A stretch of DNA of 5,356 nt from the NCBI GenBank assembly GCA_027057185.1, contig JALUJE010000059.1, positions 1-5,356 on the forward strand, in the 5' to 3' direction. Each line of letters begins with the position of its first letter. The first letter of the stretch is position 1. The notes beneath the pieces were generated by a model. That model saw only the letters and a list, made by a program, of their open reading frames with translations, searched no databases and was not told where the DNA came from. Made by a program: the position numbers and the translations under genes. This DNA comes from Helicobacteraceae bacterium (GTDB lineage Bacteria; Campylobacterota; Campylobacteria; Campylobacterales; Sulfurimonadaceae). Shown here piece by piece: positions 1 through 5,356 of the stretch.

Positions 1-1
1 G

Positions 2-94
2 CGTAAAGATGCCAAACGTGTCAAAGAACCTGAAAATCCGGATCAAGAAACGGAAACGACATTTCATGAAGATGAGATCTTTGCTCTAAAATAG
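2..94 (+). CDS. C-terminal end of an unidentified protein (5' end outside the window)
   Basis: Reading from base 2 gives 30 codons with no interruption, ending at a TAG at 92-94. The other two frames are less plausible; frame 1 meets a TAA at once. The visible peptide is very hydrophilic. A basic start (RKDAKRVK) is followed by an acidic, proline-containing stretch and the ending HEDEIFALK. This looks like a flexible, charged C-terminal tail, and no family can be named from it. In some Campylobacterota a transaldolase gene lies upstream of rplY, but this tail does not resemble a transaldolase C-terminus as I know it. The stop is 67 bases before rplY, and a promoter candidate lies between, so the gene may belong to a separate unit. 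I saw no clear terminator hairpin after it. It could be a chance open frame, but lying on the same strand directly upstream makes a real gene end likely. Confidence 0.55.
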   Translation, partial: RKDAKRVKEPENPDQETETTFHEDEIFALK

Positions 95-104
95 TACTTT
101 TTAT

Positions 105-132
105 TTGAAGTTAAACATAAAACAGGTAAAAT
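105..132 (+). promoter_or_regulatory. Probable sigma70-type promoter for rplY-pth-permease
   Basis: A TTGAAG box at 105-110 (four of six matches to TTGACA) and a TAAAAT box at 127-132 (five of six matches to TATAAT) are separated by 16 bases. The upstream flank is T-rich, as is common in Campylobacterota promoters. Transcription would start near 139-141, leaving a leader of about 22 bases that contains the rplY Shine-Dalgarno sequence. The leader is too short for a riboswitch or a substantial attenuator. The call rests on pattern matching only. Confidence 0.6.
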
Positions 133-161
133 GGCGCTCATTTTATTAAAAGGATCTACCT

Positions 162-698
162 ATGTTAGAAGGTATTATTAGAGAGAGTACTGGCAAAAGT
201 GCAACGAAGGCACTGCGCCGAGATGGTTATCTGATTGCTAACATATACGGAAAAGGGCTTGAGAATATCAATGCCGCATTTAAAGCAAATGAGTATATCC
301 GTACTGTTCGTAAAAAAGAGTCGTTAGCATTTCCTGTATCCATTGCGGGCAAAGAGTTGAGTCTCGTAGTGCAAAACTATGAAGTTCATCCCGTAACAGG
401 AGACCTTTTACATGTAGATTTAATGGTAGCACAGCCGGGTGTGGTAACACACTATATGGTTCCGGTGACTACTGAAGGTATCCCTATTGGTGTTAAAAAT
501 AAAGGACTGCTCAATGTTGCGAAGAAGCGTCTGCGTGTTAAGGCAACCATTGAAGCGCTTCCAAAAAGTATTAACATCAATGTGACTGATCTTGATTTGG
601 GGGATTCTGTGCTGATTCGTGATATTGAACTGGCTGATAATGTCAGTTTTACCGATGCTGACCGCGTATCGGTACTTAGTATTATCAAAGCGAAATAA
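162..698 (+). CDS. rplY: 50S ribosomal protein L25, long Ctc/TL5 type
   Basis: L25 binds 5S rRNA in the large ribosomal subunit. The product is 178 residues, the two-domain Ctc/TL5 form rather than the roughly 94-residue single-domain form of Escherichia coli. The N-terminal 5S-rRNA-binding domain covers about residues 1-91. It has the basic helix and loop K16-ALRRDGYLIANIYG-30 and the family signature at 69-87, with HPVTGDLLHVDL at 76-87. The C-terminal TL5 beta domain covers about 97-178, with GVKNKGLL at 110-117 and a P-x-x-I-x-x-x-V-x-D-L-x-x-G-D stretch at about 134-148. AAGGA at 150-154, 7 bases before the ATG, supports the start. It is the first gene after a promoter candidate and sits 2 bases ahead of pth, a pairing kept in C. 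jejuni and H. pylori. Family known; role in stress (as for Bacillus Ctc) is not shown here. Confidence 0.96.
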   Translation: MLEGIIRESTGKSATKALRRDGYLIANIYGKGLENINAAFKANEYIRTVRKKESLAFPVSIAGKELSLVVQNYEVHPVTGDLLHVDLMVAQPGVVTHYMVPVTTEGIPIGVKNKGLLNVAKKRLRVKATIEALPKSININVTDLDLGDSVLIRDIELADNVSFTDADRVSVLSIIKAK

Positions 699-700
699 TT

Positions 701-1258
701 ATGCTCATAGTCGGTCTGGGAAATCCCGGGCAGGCATATGAGCAGAATCGTCATAATATCGGTTTTCTGGTTATTGACGAGTTGATCCGGCGATGTCAAG
801 CTGTAGACATTACCAAAACTTCTTTTGAAGGCATGCTCTACCGGTGCCACTCCCACTATTTTTTAAAACCAACTACGTTTATGAATCTATCGGGTCGTTC
901 TATTGCTGCGGTGAAGCATTTTTATAAAATTGACGATGTCATAGTCATTCATGACGACTTAGACCTGTTATTTGGAGCATTGCGCTTTAAACATGGAGGC
1001 GGTCACGGCGGTCATAATGGGCTGAAATCTACGGATGCGGCGATCTCAAGAGCCTATACTCGAGTACGTATGGGTATTGGAAAACCGGAGCATAAAGGTG
1101 ATGTGGCAGCATATGTGTTACATGACTTTTCCAAAGACGAACAACCGTATCTTTCAGAGTGGATTAGTAGAGCAGCCGATGCGGTTGAACTGCTACTGCA
1201 TGAAAATATCGAAACGGTGTCGTCTAAGTATGCGGTTAAAAAGATTGAGATAGAATAA
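701..1258 (+). CDS. pth: Peptidyl-tRNA hydrolase
   Basis: Pth cleaves the ester bond of peptidyl-tRNAs that drop off the ribosome, recycling tRNA in the cytoplasm. The product is 185 residues, near the usual 185-195. All key motifs are present. GLGNPG at 5-10 and NRHNIGF at 16-22 carry N8 and catalytic H18 (E. coli N10 and H20). TTFMNLSG at 58-65 carries N62 (E. coli N68), HDDLDL at 84-89 carries D85 (E. coli D93), and GGGHGGHNGLKS at 99-110 carries H105 and N106 (E. coli H113 and N114). MGIGKP follows at 124-129. The ATG is 2 bases after the rplY stop and has no good Shine-Dalgarno; the best upstream match is only AAAG at 687-690. Translation is therefore probably coupled to rplY. The start is fixed by GLGNPG lying five residues in, as in homologues. 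No oddities in the protein. Confidence 0.98.
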   Translation: MLIVGLGNPGQAYEQNRHNIGFLVIDELIRRCQAVDITKTSFEGMLYRCHSHYFLKPTTFMNLSGRSIAAVKHFYKIDDVIVIHDDLDLLFGALRFKHGGGHGGHNGLKSTDAAISRAYTRVRMGIGKPEHKGDVAAYVLHDFSKDEQPYLSEWISRAADAVELLLHENIETVSSKYAVKKIEIE

Positions 1259-1276
1259 GAAAAAATTCTCTTTATT

Positions 1277-1282
1277 GGTGGA
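1277..1282 (+). promoter_or_regulatory. Closely spaced Shine-Dalgarno of the permease gene
   Basis: GGTGGA lies only 2 bases before the ATG at 1285, closer than the usual 5-9. No other purine-rich site sits at a better distance, apart from a run of A residues at 1258-1265. The ATG is still the only sensible start: the frame has no nearby ATG, GTG or TTG that would keep the conserved N-terminal segment, and the protein begins as LptF/LptG proteins normally do. Confidence 0.4.
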
Positions 1283-1284
1283 CT

Positions 1285-2355
1285 ATGTTAGTATTTGGCT
1301 ATATTGCGCGTCATTATCTAAAATATTTCGCCGTAATACTTTTTGCTTTTATTCTGTTTAGCGTCGGCTTTGATTATATGGGTGTTGCTACAAAATTGCC
1401 CGATTCGGCTAACTTGGTAGTGATGTATATTGTCTATAAAGTCTTTTATTCCATTGATATGTTGTTACCACTGACCCTTGTTTTTGCCATGATTGCCACC
1501 AAAGTATCATTTATACGTAACAATACTCTGGTGGCATTTTACTCGTTGGGTTATTCTAAAGTCGATATATTAAAGCCTTTTGTTGCTGTCTCTATGATTA
1601 TTATTGTACTCTTTGTAGCACTGCATTCGACCTCTTTTGCCCGTGCAAATGAGTTTGCCAACAACATTAAATCTAATGATTCGTTAAGTTATACAACTAC
1701 CGATCTCTTTTTTACGTATAACAATCAATATGTTTATTTTGGAGAACTGTTTCCGTTGCAAGAACGTGCCGAAGATATTCGTATCTTTACTATTGAAAAA
1801 GGAGCGTTAGCACAGGTCGTTACGGCCACAGGAGCGCATTACAAAAAAGGTTATTGGTATGTGAAAACCGCACATATTATTCGTAAGCCTTCGGACATTT
1901 CTTTCAATACCACAGATGGCATTACGATTGAAACCAATGCAACGTTGAAGCTTTTAAAGGGATTCCGACCCAAAATTTTAGATCAGGTCTATGAGGGTAA
2001 GGTAGATTTTACCATTATGGATGCCATCGATGCCATCGTGTTATTACAGAGTGAACGTCTCAGTGTCGATAAAATTAAAAGTGCACTCTATAAGATATTT
2101 GTTTATCCATTTTTTGTTCCGGCGCTGATTGTGGTCATCTTCTTTTTGGTTCCCATAAGTAACCGTTTTATGAGTATTTCTCTCTTTACTTTCGGTGCTA
2201 TTTTGGTCACGCTCATGATTTGGGTGGTACTGTTTAGCCTGATTGAACTCTCCAACAACAAGGTGATTCCCAGTGAGGTGGGTATTATCTTGCCCATTTT
2301 GCTTCTTTGGATCAGTGCGGCGACAATCTGGCAAAAAAATCGGGTCTACCACTGA
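1285..2355 (+). CDS. LptF/LptG (YjgP/YjgQ) family permease of the lipopolysaccharide exporter
   Basis: In the LptB2FG ABC transporter, LptF and LptG form the inner-membrane channel that takes lipopolysaccharide from the membrane and passes it to LptC. The 356-residue length matches the family. The layout does too: three membrane helices at about 11-30, 44-71 and 96-115, a periplasmic domain rich in beta strands at about 118-265, and three helices at about 271-292, 298-321 and 328-349. The cytoplasmic stretch between helices 2 and 3 (NNTLVAFYSLGYSKVDILKPF, 79-99) corresponds to the family's L-x-A-x-x-x-x-G-x-S coupling segment that contacts the LptB ATPase. FFLVPISNRF at 286-295 after helix 4 is also typical. 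Whether it is the LptF or LptG partner cannot be told here; the syntenic gene in C. jejuni (Cj0313) is an integral membrane protein of this family. The ATPase and the second permease are not in the window. It lies 26 bases after pth, probably in the same transcript. Confidence 0.88.
   Translation: MLVFGYIARHYLKYFAVILFAFILFSVGFDYMGVATKLPDSANLVVMYIVYKVFYSIDMLLPLTLVFAMIATKVSFIRNNTLVAFYSLGYSKVDILKPFVAVSMIIIVLFVALHSTSFARANEFANNIKSNDSLSYTTTDLFFTYNNQYVYFGELFPLQERAEDIRIFTIEKGALAQVVTATGAHYKKGYWYVKTAHIIRKPSDISFNTTDGITIETNATLKLLKGFRPKILDQVYEGKVDFTIMDAIDAIVLLQSERLSVDKIKSALYKIFVYPFFVPALIVVIFFLVPISNRFMSISLFTFGAILVTLMIWVVLFSLIELSNNKVIPSEVGIILPILLLWISAATIWQKNRVYH
2020..2037 (+). repeat. Tandem 9-base repeat inside the permease gene
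   Basis: GATGCCATC occurs twice in a row. It encodes part of M-D-A-I-D-A-I-V (residues 245-252) of the permease, near the end of the periplasmic domain. One unit is three codons, so gain or loss of a copy would keep the frame. Two copies may well be chance. Confidence 0.75.
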
Positions 2356-2365
2356 TAGAAGAGCC

Positions 2366-2392
2366 TTTAAAGCTGATTTTCGATACTATAAT
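2366..2392 (+). promoter_or_regulatory. Probable promoter for lysA-HAD-pheA
   Basis: A perfect TATAAT lies at 2387-2392 in the 55-base gap between the permease gene and lysA. The -35 region is weak: TTTAAA at 2366-2371 gives four of six matches with a 15-base spacer, and a T run lies at 2377-2380. Campylobacterota housekeeping promoters often have a good -10 box and a poor -35 box. Transcription would begin near 2399, about 12-18 bases before the lysA start. That leaves no room for a lysine riboswitch or a leader-peptide attenuator. Read-through from the upstream genes is also possible, since I saw no terminator in the gap. Confidence 0.55.
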
Positions 2393-2405
2393 CCATAATT
2401 TTTAT

Positions 2406-2409
2406 GAGG
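2406..2409 (+). promoter_or_regulatory. lysA: Shine-Dalgarno of lysA, favouring a GTG start at 2417
   Basis: GAGG lies 1 base before the ATG at 2411 but 7 bases before an in-frame GTG at 2417, the usual distance. Starting at the GTG would give a protein beginning M-I-D-F-L-A-L-A-K-K-Y-G-T-P-L-Y, two residues shorter than from the ATG. This is how many LysA proteins of the group begin, as I recall. The spacing therefore favours the GTG; the difference has no effect on function. Confidence 0.5.
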
Positions 2410-2410
2410 T

Positions 2411-3628
2411 ATGATCGTGATTGATTTTTTAGCATTAGCCAAGAAGTATGGTACGCCGTTGTATGTGTATGACTTTGATGCCATGCAAGCACAATATGAA
2501 GCACTAAAAGAGGCATTTAAAGGGCGAAAATCTATTTTAGCCTATGCCATTAAAGCCAACTCCAACATCAGTGTGATTCAACATTTTGCCACATTGGGTG
2601 CCGGAGCGGATTGTGTTTCCATCGGTGAAGTGCGTCGGGCACTGCTTGCCGGAGTGGCTCCGTATAAGATTATTTTTAGCGGTGTGGGTAAGCGTGATGA
2701 TGAGATCCAAGAAGCGCTGGCGTCGAATATTTTGTATATCAATGTCGAGAGTGATGCCGAACTCTCCAGAGTGGAGCTGATTGCGAAACGGTTGGGTATG
2801 GCGGCACGGATCAGCATTCGGGTTAACCCCAATATTGACCCCAAAACGCATCCGTATATTTCGACTGGACTGCATGACAATAAATTTGGGGTTGATATTA
2901 ATACCGCAAAACGCATGTATCTGCGTGCCAACAATTCCGAGTATCTTGATCCGATAGGAATTCATTTTCATATTGGATCGCAGTTGACCGAGTTGGAACC
3001 TATTCGTGAAGCTGCCATCATTGTAGCGGATTTGGTGCGTTCCTTGCAGACGGTTAATATTGACCTGAAATTTTTTGATATCGGGGGTGGTTTAGGGATT
3101 CGTTATCGTGATGAAGAGACCATTGAACCTTATGAGTATGCTCAGGCAATTCTCTCGACGCTTACGGCATTGGAACTCACGGTAGTCTGTGAACCAGGGC
3201 GCTTCCTGACCGCCAATGCGGGCTATTTTCTTACCAAAGTACTCTATGAAAAATGTCATGATCACAAGCGCTTTGTTATTGTGGACGGGGCAATGAATGA
3301 CCTGTTGCGACCGAGCCTTTACGGAGCCTATCACCGGATCGAAGTGATTGGAAAAGAAGATGTCGAACCCACCGTTGCTGACATTGTTGGTCCCGTATGT
3401 GAAAGTGGTGATTTTTTGGCAAAATCCTACCCACTGCCATCACTAGAGCATAATGATTTGCTCATTGTTCACAGTGCCGGAGCATACGGTTTTGGGATGG
3501 GTAGTAACTACAATACACGAGGTCGTTCGGCAGAGGTCGCAGTTGAAAACACGAAAAGTCGTCTCATTCGGCAGCGAGAGTCTTTTGAGGATCTCATTGC
3601 GTTAGAGACCCCTTATTTAAAGCGATAG
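2411..3628 (+). CDS. lysA: Diaminopimelate decarboxylase
   Basis: LysA is a cytoplasmic pyridoxal-phosphate (PLP) enzyme that decarboxylates meso-diaminopimelate to lysine, the last step of that pathway. The 405 residues match the family (about 400-420). The N-terminal alanine-racemase-like barrel holds the PLP lysine K48 in YAIKAN (45-50). HFHIGS at 185-190 carries H187, which stacks on the cofactor. GGGLG (225-229) and EPGR (261-264) bind the phosphate and shape the active site. The C-terminal beta domain has VDGAMNDLLRPSLYGAYH (291-308), the C330-E331 pair of CESGD that the partner subunit supplies in the dimer, and GAYGFGMGSNYN (357-368) with Y359. The specificity helix region fits DAP decarboxylase better than arginine or ornithine decarboxylases, and the HIGSQL motif agrees. 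The annotated start is ATG 2411, but GTG 2417 is better placed for the GAGG at 2406-2409. The gene has its own promoter candidate and is followed after 3 bases by the HAD gene. Confidence 0.97.
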   Translation: MIVIDFLALAKKYGTPLYVYDFDAMQAQYEALKEAFKGRKSILAYAIKANSNISVIQHFATLGAGADCVSIGEVRRALLAGVAPYKIIFSGVGKRDDEIQEALASNILYINVESDAELSRVELIAKRLGMAARISIRVNPNIDPKTHPYISTGLHDNKFGVDINTAKRMYLRANNSEYLDPIGIHFHIGSQLTELEPIREAAIIVADLVRSLQTVNIDLKFFDIGGGLGIRYRDEETIEPYEYAQAILSTLTALELTVVCEPGRFLTANAGYFLTKVLYEKCHDHKRFVIVDGAMNDLLRPSLYGAYHRIEVIGKEDVEPTVADIVGPVCESGDFLAKSYPLPSLEHNDLLIVHSAGAYGFGMGSNYNTRGRSAEVAVENTKSRLIRQRESFEDLIALETPYLKR

Positions 3629-3631
3629 CAA

Positions 3632-4420
3632 ATGGTTTTTATAGATGTACAAGGGACGTTGATTGATGATGTGCATAAGCAGCCGATTCGGGGTGCTATA
3701 GCACTGATTGACACCTTGAATGCTCGGCAGATCCCTTATATGGTGATCACCAATAATACCAAGCGTGCCAGTAAGGATTTTTGGTACTATCTTAAGAGTA
3801 TCGGTTTGAATATTCCTCAGGCGCATTATCTGGACCCCTTGATGACACTGGAGTCTGTGATGCCAAAAACAATGACCGTGGCAGCGTATGGTGCACAAGA
3901 GTTTTTGGACGTACTTTCGGCGATGGGATATGAGTTGGAGTATCGAAACCCCCAAGCTGTATTGATTGCTATCAAAGAGGATTTTAGTGCCAATGAATAT
4001 GCTCAGATGATTGATTATCTACTTTCTGGAGCACGACTGATTGGAATGCATGAGACAAGCATTTATGCGAAAAATGGTAGACGATATCCCGGTGTCGGTG
4101 CCATTTTAAAGCTGTTGGAGTTTGCCACTTCACAATCGTACGAAGTGGTAGGAAAACCCAGCAGCGCTTTTTATGCGGAAGCACTACGACGTTTACGCCT
4201 GCAACAAGCGGATGTGACGTATGAGGATATTCGTATTATTAGTGATGATGTAAAAGGGGACTTAAGCGGTGCTGCAGCCTTAGGTATGCGAACTATTTTT
4301 GTACTAAGCGGCAAGTACCAAAATGCTGAGGAGATACTGCCATATCTTCACGAAGATGAACGTCCTGATGGTGTGTATGCAGATGTATTTGAAGTATTGA
4401 AAGTGGAGTTACAGGAGTGA
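3632..4420 (+). CDS. HAD-superfamily subfamily IIA (NagD-like) protein with altered motif I
   Basis: The 262-residue product has the layout of NagD-type (HAD-IIA) phosphatases: a Rossmann-like core with a cap inserted at about residues 80-175. Motif I is FIDVQGTL (3-10). The nucleophile D5 is present, but the second position of DxD, normally the acid/base aspartate, is Q7. Motif II is ITNNT (39-43), motif III is K175 in VVGKPS, and motif IV is IISDDVKGDLSGAAALGM (202-219) with D205 and D210. So only the general acid/base is replaced. Human LHPP, another HAD-IIA protein, has Ser there (DISG) and is reported active, so loss of activity cannot be assumed. The substrate is unknown. The gene lies 3 bases after lysA and 2 before pheA, as does Cj0315 in C. 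jejuni, hinting at a link to amino-acid metabolism or simple co-transcription. It has no strong Shine-Dalgarno, so translation is probably coupled to lysA. No signal peptide; cytoplasmic. Confidence 0.85.
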   Translation: MVFIDVQGTLIDDVHKQPIRGAIALIDTLNARQIPYMVITNNTKRASKDFWYYLKSIGLNIPQAHYLDPLMTLESVMPKTMTVAAYGAQEFLDVLSAMGYELEYRNPQAVLIAIKEDFSANEYAQMIDYLLSGARLIGMHETSIYAKNGRRYPGVGAILKLLEFATSQSYEVVGKPSSAFYAEALRRLRLQQADVTYEDIRIISDDVKGDLSGAAALGMRTIFVLSGKYQNAEEILPYLHEDERPDGVYADVFEVLKVELQE

Positions 4421-4422
4421 GT

Positions 4423-5356
4423 ATGACAACATTACAAGAGTGTCGTGATGCGATTGATCGTATTGATAATAAGATATTAGCATTGCTGAATGAACGTATG
4501 TCAGTGGTGGAACGTGTCGGTGAAATTAAAAATGAGAGTGGCGGTGCCATCTACCGACCCGAGCGGGAAAAGGCGATTATTGCGCGTTTGGAAAAGTTGA
4601 GTGAGGGGAAAATATTGAACAAAGCGGCCATTGAGGCGATTTTTTTGGAAATTTTTGCCGTTGCCCGCAATATTGAACTGCCGGAGCGTATAGCTTTTTT
4701 GGGCCCTGAGGGGAGCTTCACACATCAAGCAGCCGAATCTCGGTTTGGTGGTATGAGCGATTATCTCTCGTTGGGCTCGATTCACGGCGTCTTTAAAACA
4801 TTGGAGTCTGGACGGGCCAAATTTGGGGTAGTTCCGGTCGAAAACAGCCGTGACGGTGTTGTCGGTGAGACTTTAGACTTGTTGGCCAAAAGCAATATTA
4901 AAATCGTTGCAGAGCTTTATATGCCCATTCACATGTCGTTTGCAACTAAAGCACGTCATCTTGAAGAGGTGAAATTCATCTATTCAAAAGACAAGGGGTT
5001 TGGGCAGTGTCGTGAATTTTTACAGGAGCATGGGCTTGACAGTATTGAGCATATTCCGGTGGAATCAACGGCAAAAGCGGCTATTTTAGCATCGCAAGAT
5101 GCCAACGCCGCGGCTATTTGCAGTCATATTGCCGCCAAGATGTACGGAGTGCCGACACTGTTTGAAAATATTGAAGATGTTCATAATAATACTACGCGTT
5201 TTATTATTTTAAGTGATTTCAAAAATGTGCGAAGCGGCGATGACAAAACGTCTCTGTTTGTACGTTTGAAAGATGCCGAAAAACCAGGAACACTGGCACG
5301 TTTTTTACAAGATTTTGATACCGAGCATATTAACTTGAGTAAAATTGAGAGCAGAC
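4423..5356 (+). CDS. pheA: Bifunctional chorismate mutase/prephenate dehydratase (P-protein), 3' end outside the window
   Basis: PheA converts chorismate to prephenate and then to phenylpyruvate, the precursor of phenylalanine. 311 complete codons are visible from ATG 4423, preceded by AGGAG at 4413-4417 with a 5-base spacer. Residues 1-86 are an AroQ-type chorismate mutase domain with R8, R25, K36, R48 and E49 matching E. coli R11, R28, K39, R51 and E52. Residues 89-268 are the prephenate dehydratase domain: FLGPEGSFTHQAA (92-104), VVPVENSRDGVVGETLDLL (136-154), ESTAKAA (214-220) and the catalytic TRF at 258-260. Residues 277 onward begin the ACT regulatory domain (PGTLARFLQDF, 288-298), and the window ends inside its ESRP phenylalanine-binding motif (309-311). 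Feedback inhibition by phenylalanine is therefore likely. About 45-60 residues are missing, to judge by family length. It starts 2 bases after the HAD stop, the third gene of the lysA cluster. In C. jejuni hisC follows. Confidence 0.97.
   Translation, partial: MTTLQECRDAIDRIDNKILALLNERMSVVERVGEIKNESGGAIYRPEREKAIIARLEKLSEGKILNKAAIEAIFLEIFAVARNIELPERIAFLGPEGSFTHQAAESRFGGMSDYLSLGSIHGVFKTLESGRAKFGVVPVENSRDGVVGETLDLLAKSNIKIVAELYMPIHMSFATKARHLEEVKFIYSKDKGFGQCREFLQEHGLDSIEHIPVESTAKAAILASQDANAAAICSHIAAKMYGVPTLFENIEDVHNNTTRFIILSDFKNVRSGDDKTSLFVRLKDAEKPGTLARFLQDFDTEHINLSKIESR

Noticed and set aside
452..856. Open frame of 134 codons on the - strand across the rplY/pth junction
   Set aside because: It lies antisense to two strongly conserved genes, shows no recognisable domain and has no upstream signals that I can see. 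It is best explained as a by-product of their codon use.
1250..1276. Imperfect AT-rich inverted repeat (AATAAGAA / TTCTCTTTATT) after pth as a possible terminator
   Set aside because: The pairing is interrupted and almost all A-T, the stem has no GC content and no T run follows. It would also cut off a closely spaced co-directional gene.
2356..2410. Lysine riboswitch or leader-peptide attenuator before lysA
   Set aside because: The gap is only 55 bases and the likely leader is under 20 bases, far too short for an L-box riboswitch or an attenuator.
2537..2971. Open frames of 144 and 118 codons on the - strand inside lysA
   Set aside because: Both lie wholly within a region encoding invariant LysA motifs, overlap each other in different frames and have no family features.
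3617..3955. Open frame of 112 codons on the - strand under the HAD gene
   Set aside because: It is antisense to a gene with clear HAD motifs and has no domain or regulatory support.
4495..4572. Arg (R45) where E. coli chorismate mutase has Asp48, as a possible active-site defect
   Set aside because: Y-R-P-E-R-E is, from general knowledge, common in non-enteric PheA proteins, and the catalytic Arg, Lys and Glu positions are kept.
5284..5356. Truncated ACT domain of PheA
   Set aside because: The truncation is caused by the window edge within the ESRP motif; the frame is open to the last base, so there is no sign of a broken gene.

Overview
The window looks like a stretch of conserved core chromosome from a Campylobacterota (epsilonproteobacterial) species. 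The evidence is gene order and protein type. A long Ctc-type ribosomal protein L25 is followed by pth, an LptF/LptG-type permease, lysA, a HAD-family protein and pheA, all on the + strand. From memory, this is the Campylobacter jejuni order (Cj0311 to Cj0316), and Helicobacter pylori keeps its first part (ctc, pth, membrane protein; HP1496 to HP1498). Base composition is less AT-rich than Campylobacter or Helicobacter, which fits a free-living relative such as the Sulfurimonas/Sulfuricurvum/Sulfurovum group. The genus cannot be fixed from the sequence alone.

Layout. Positions 2-94 hold the last 30 codons of an unidentified gene with a charged tail. A 67-base gap follows, with a good sigma70-like promoter and a clear Shine-Dalgarno (SD) site for rplY (162-698). 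pth (701-1258) starts 2 bases after the rplY stop, and the permease gene (1285-2355) starts 26 bases after pth. A 55-base gap with a perfect TATAAT box then precedes lysA (start 2411, or more likely 2417, to 3628). The HAD-like gene (3632-4420) begins 3 bases after lysA, and pheA (4423 to beyond the window edge) begins 2 bases after that.

Function. The first group combines translation (L25; peptidyl-tRNA recycling by Pth) with outer-membrane assembly (lipopolysaccharide-exporter permease). The second group makes lysine (LysA, last step) and phenylalanine (PheA, chorismate mutase plus prephenate dehydratase), with a HAD-IIA-like protein of unknown substrate between them. The tight spacing suggests two transcription units, possibly with read-through from the first into the second.

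There is no sign of a mobile element, CRISPR array, RNA gene, prophage or transferred island. The most notable point is the HAD protein: motif I reads D-V-Q-G-T, so the second aspartate of the usual DxD is a glutamine, while the other HAD motifs look intact. I found no convincing new biological system; the rest is ordinary housekeeping sequence.
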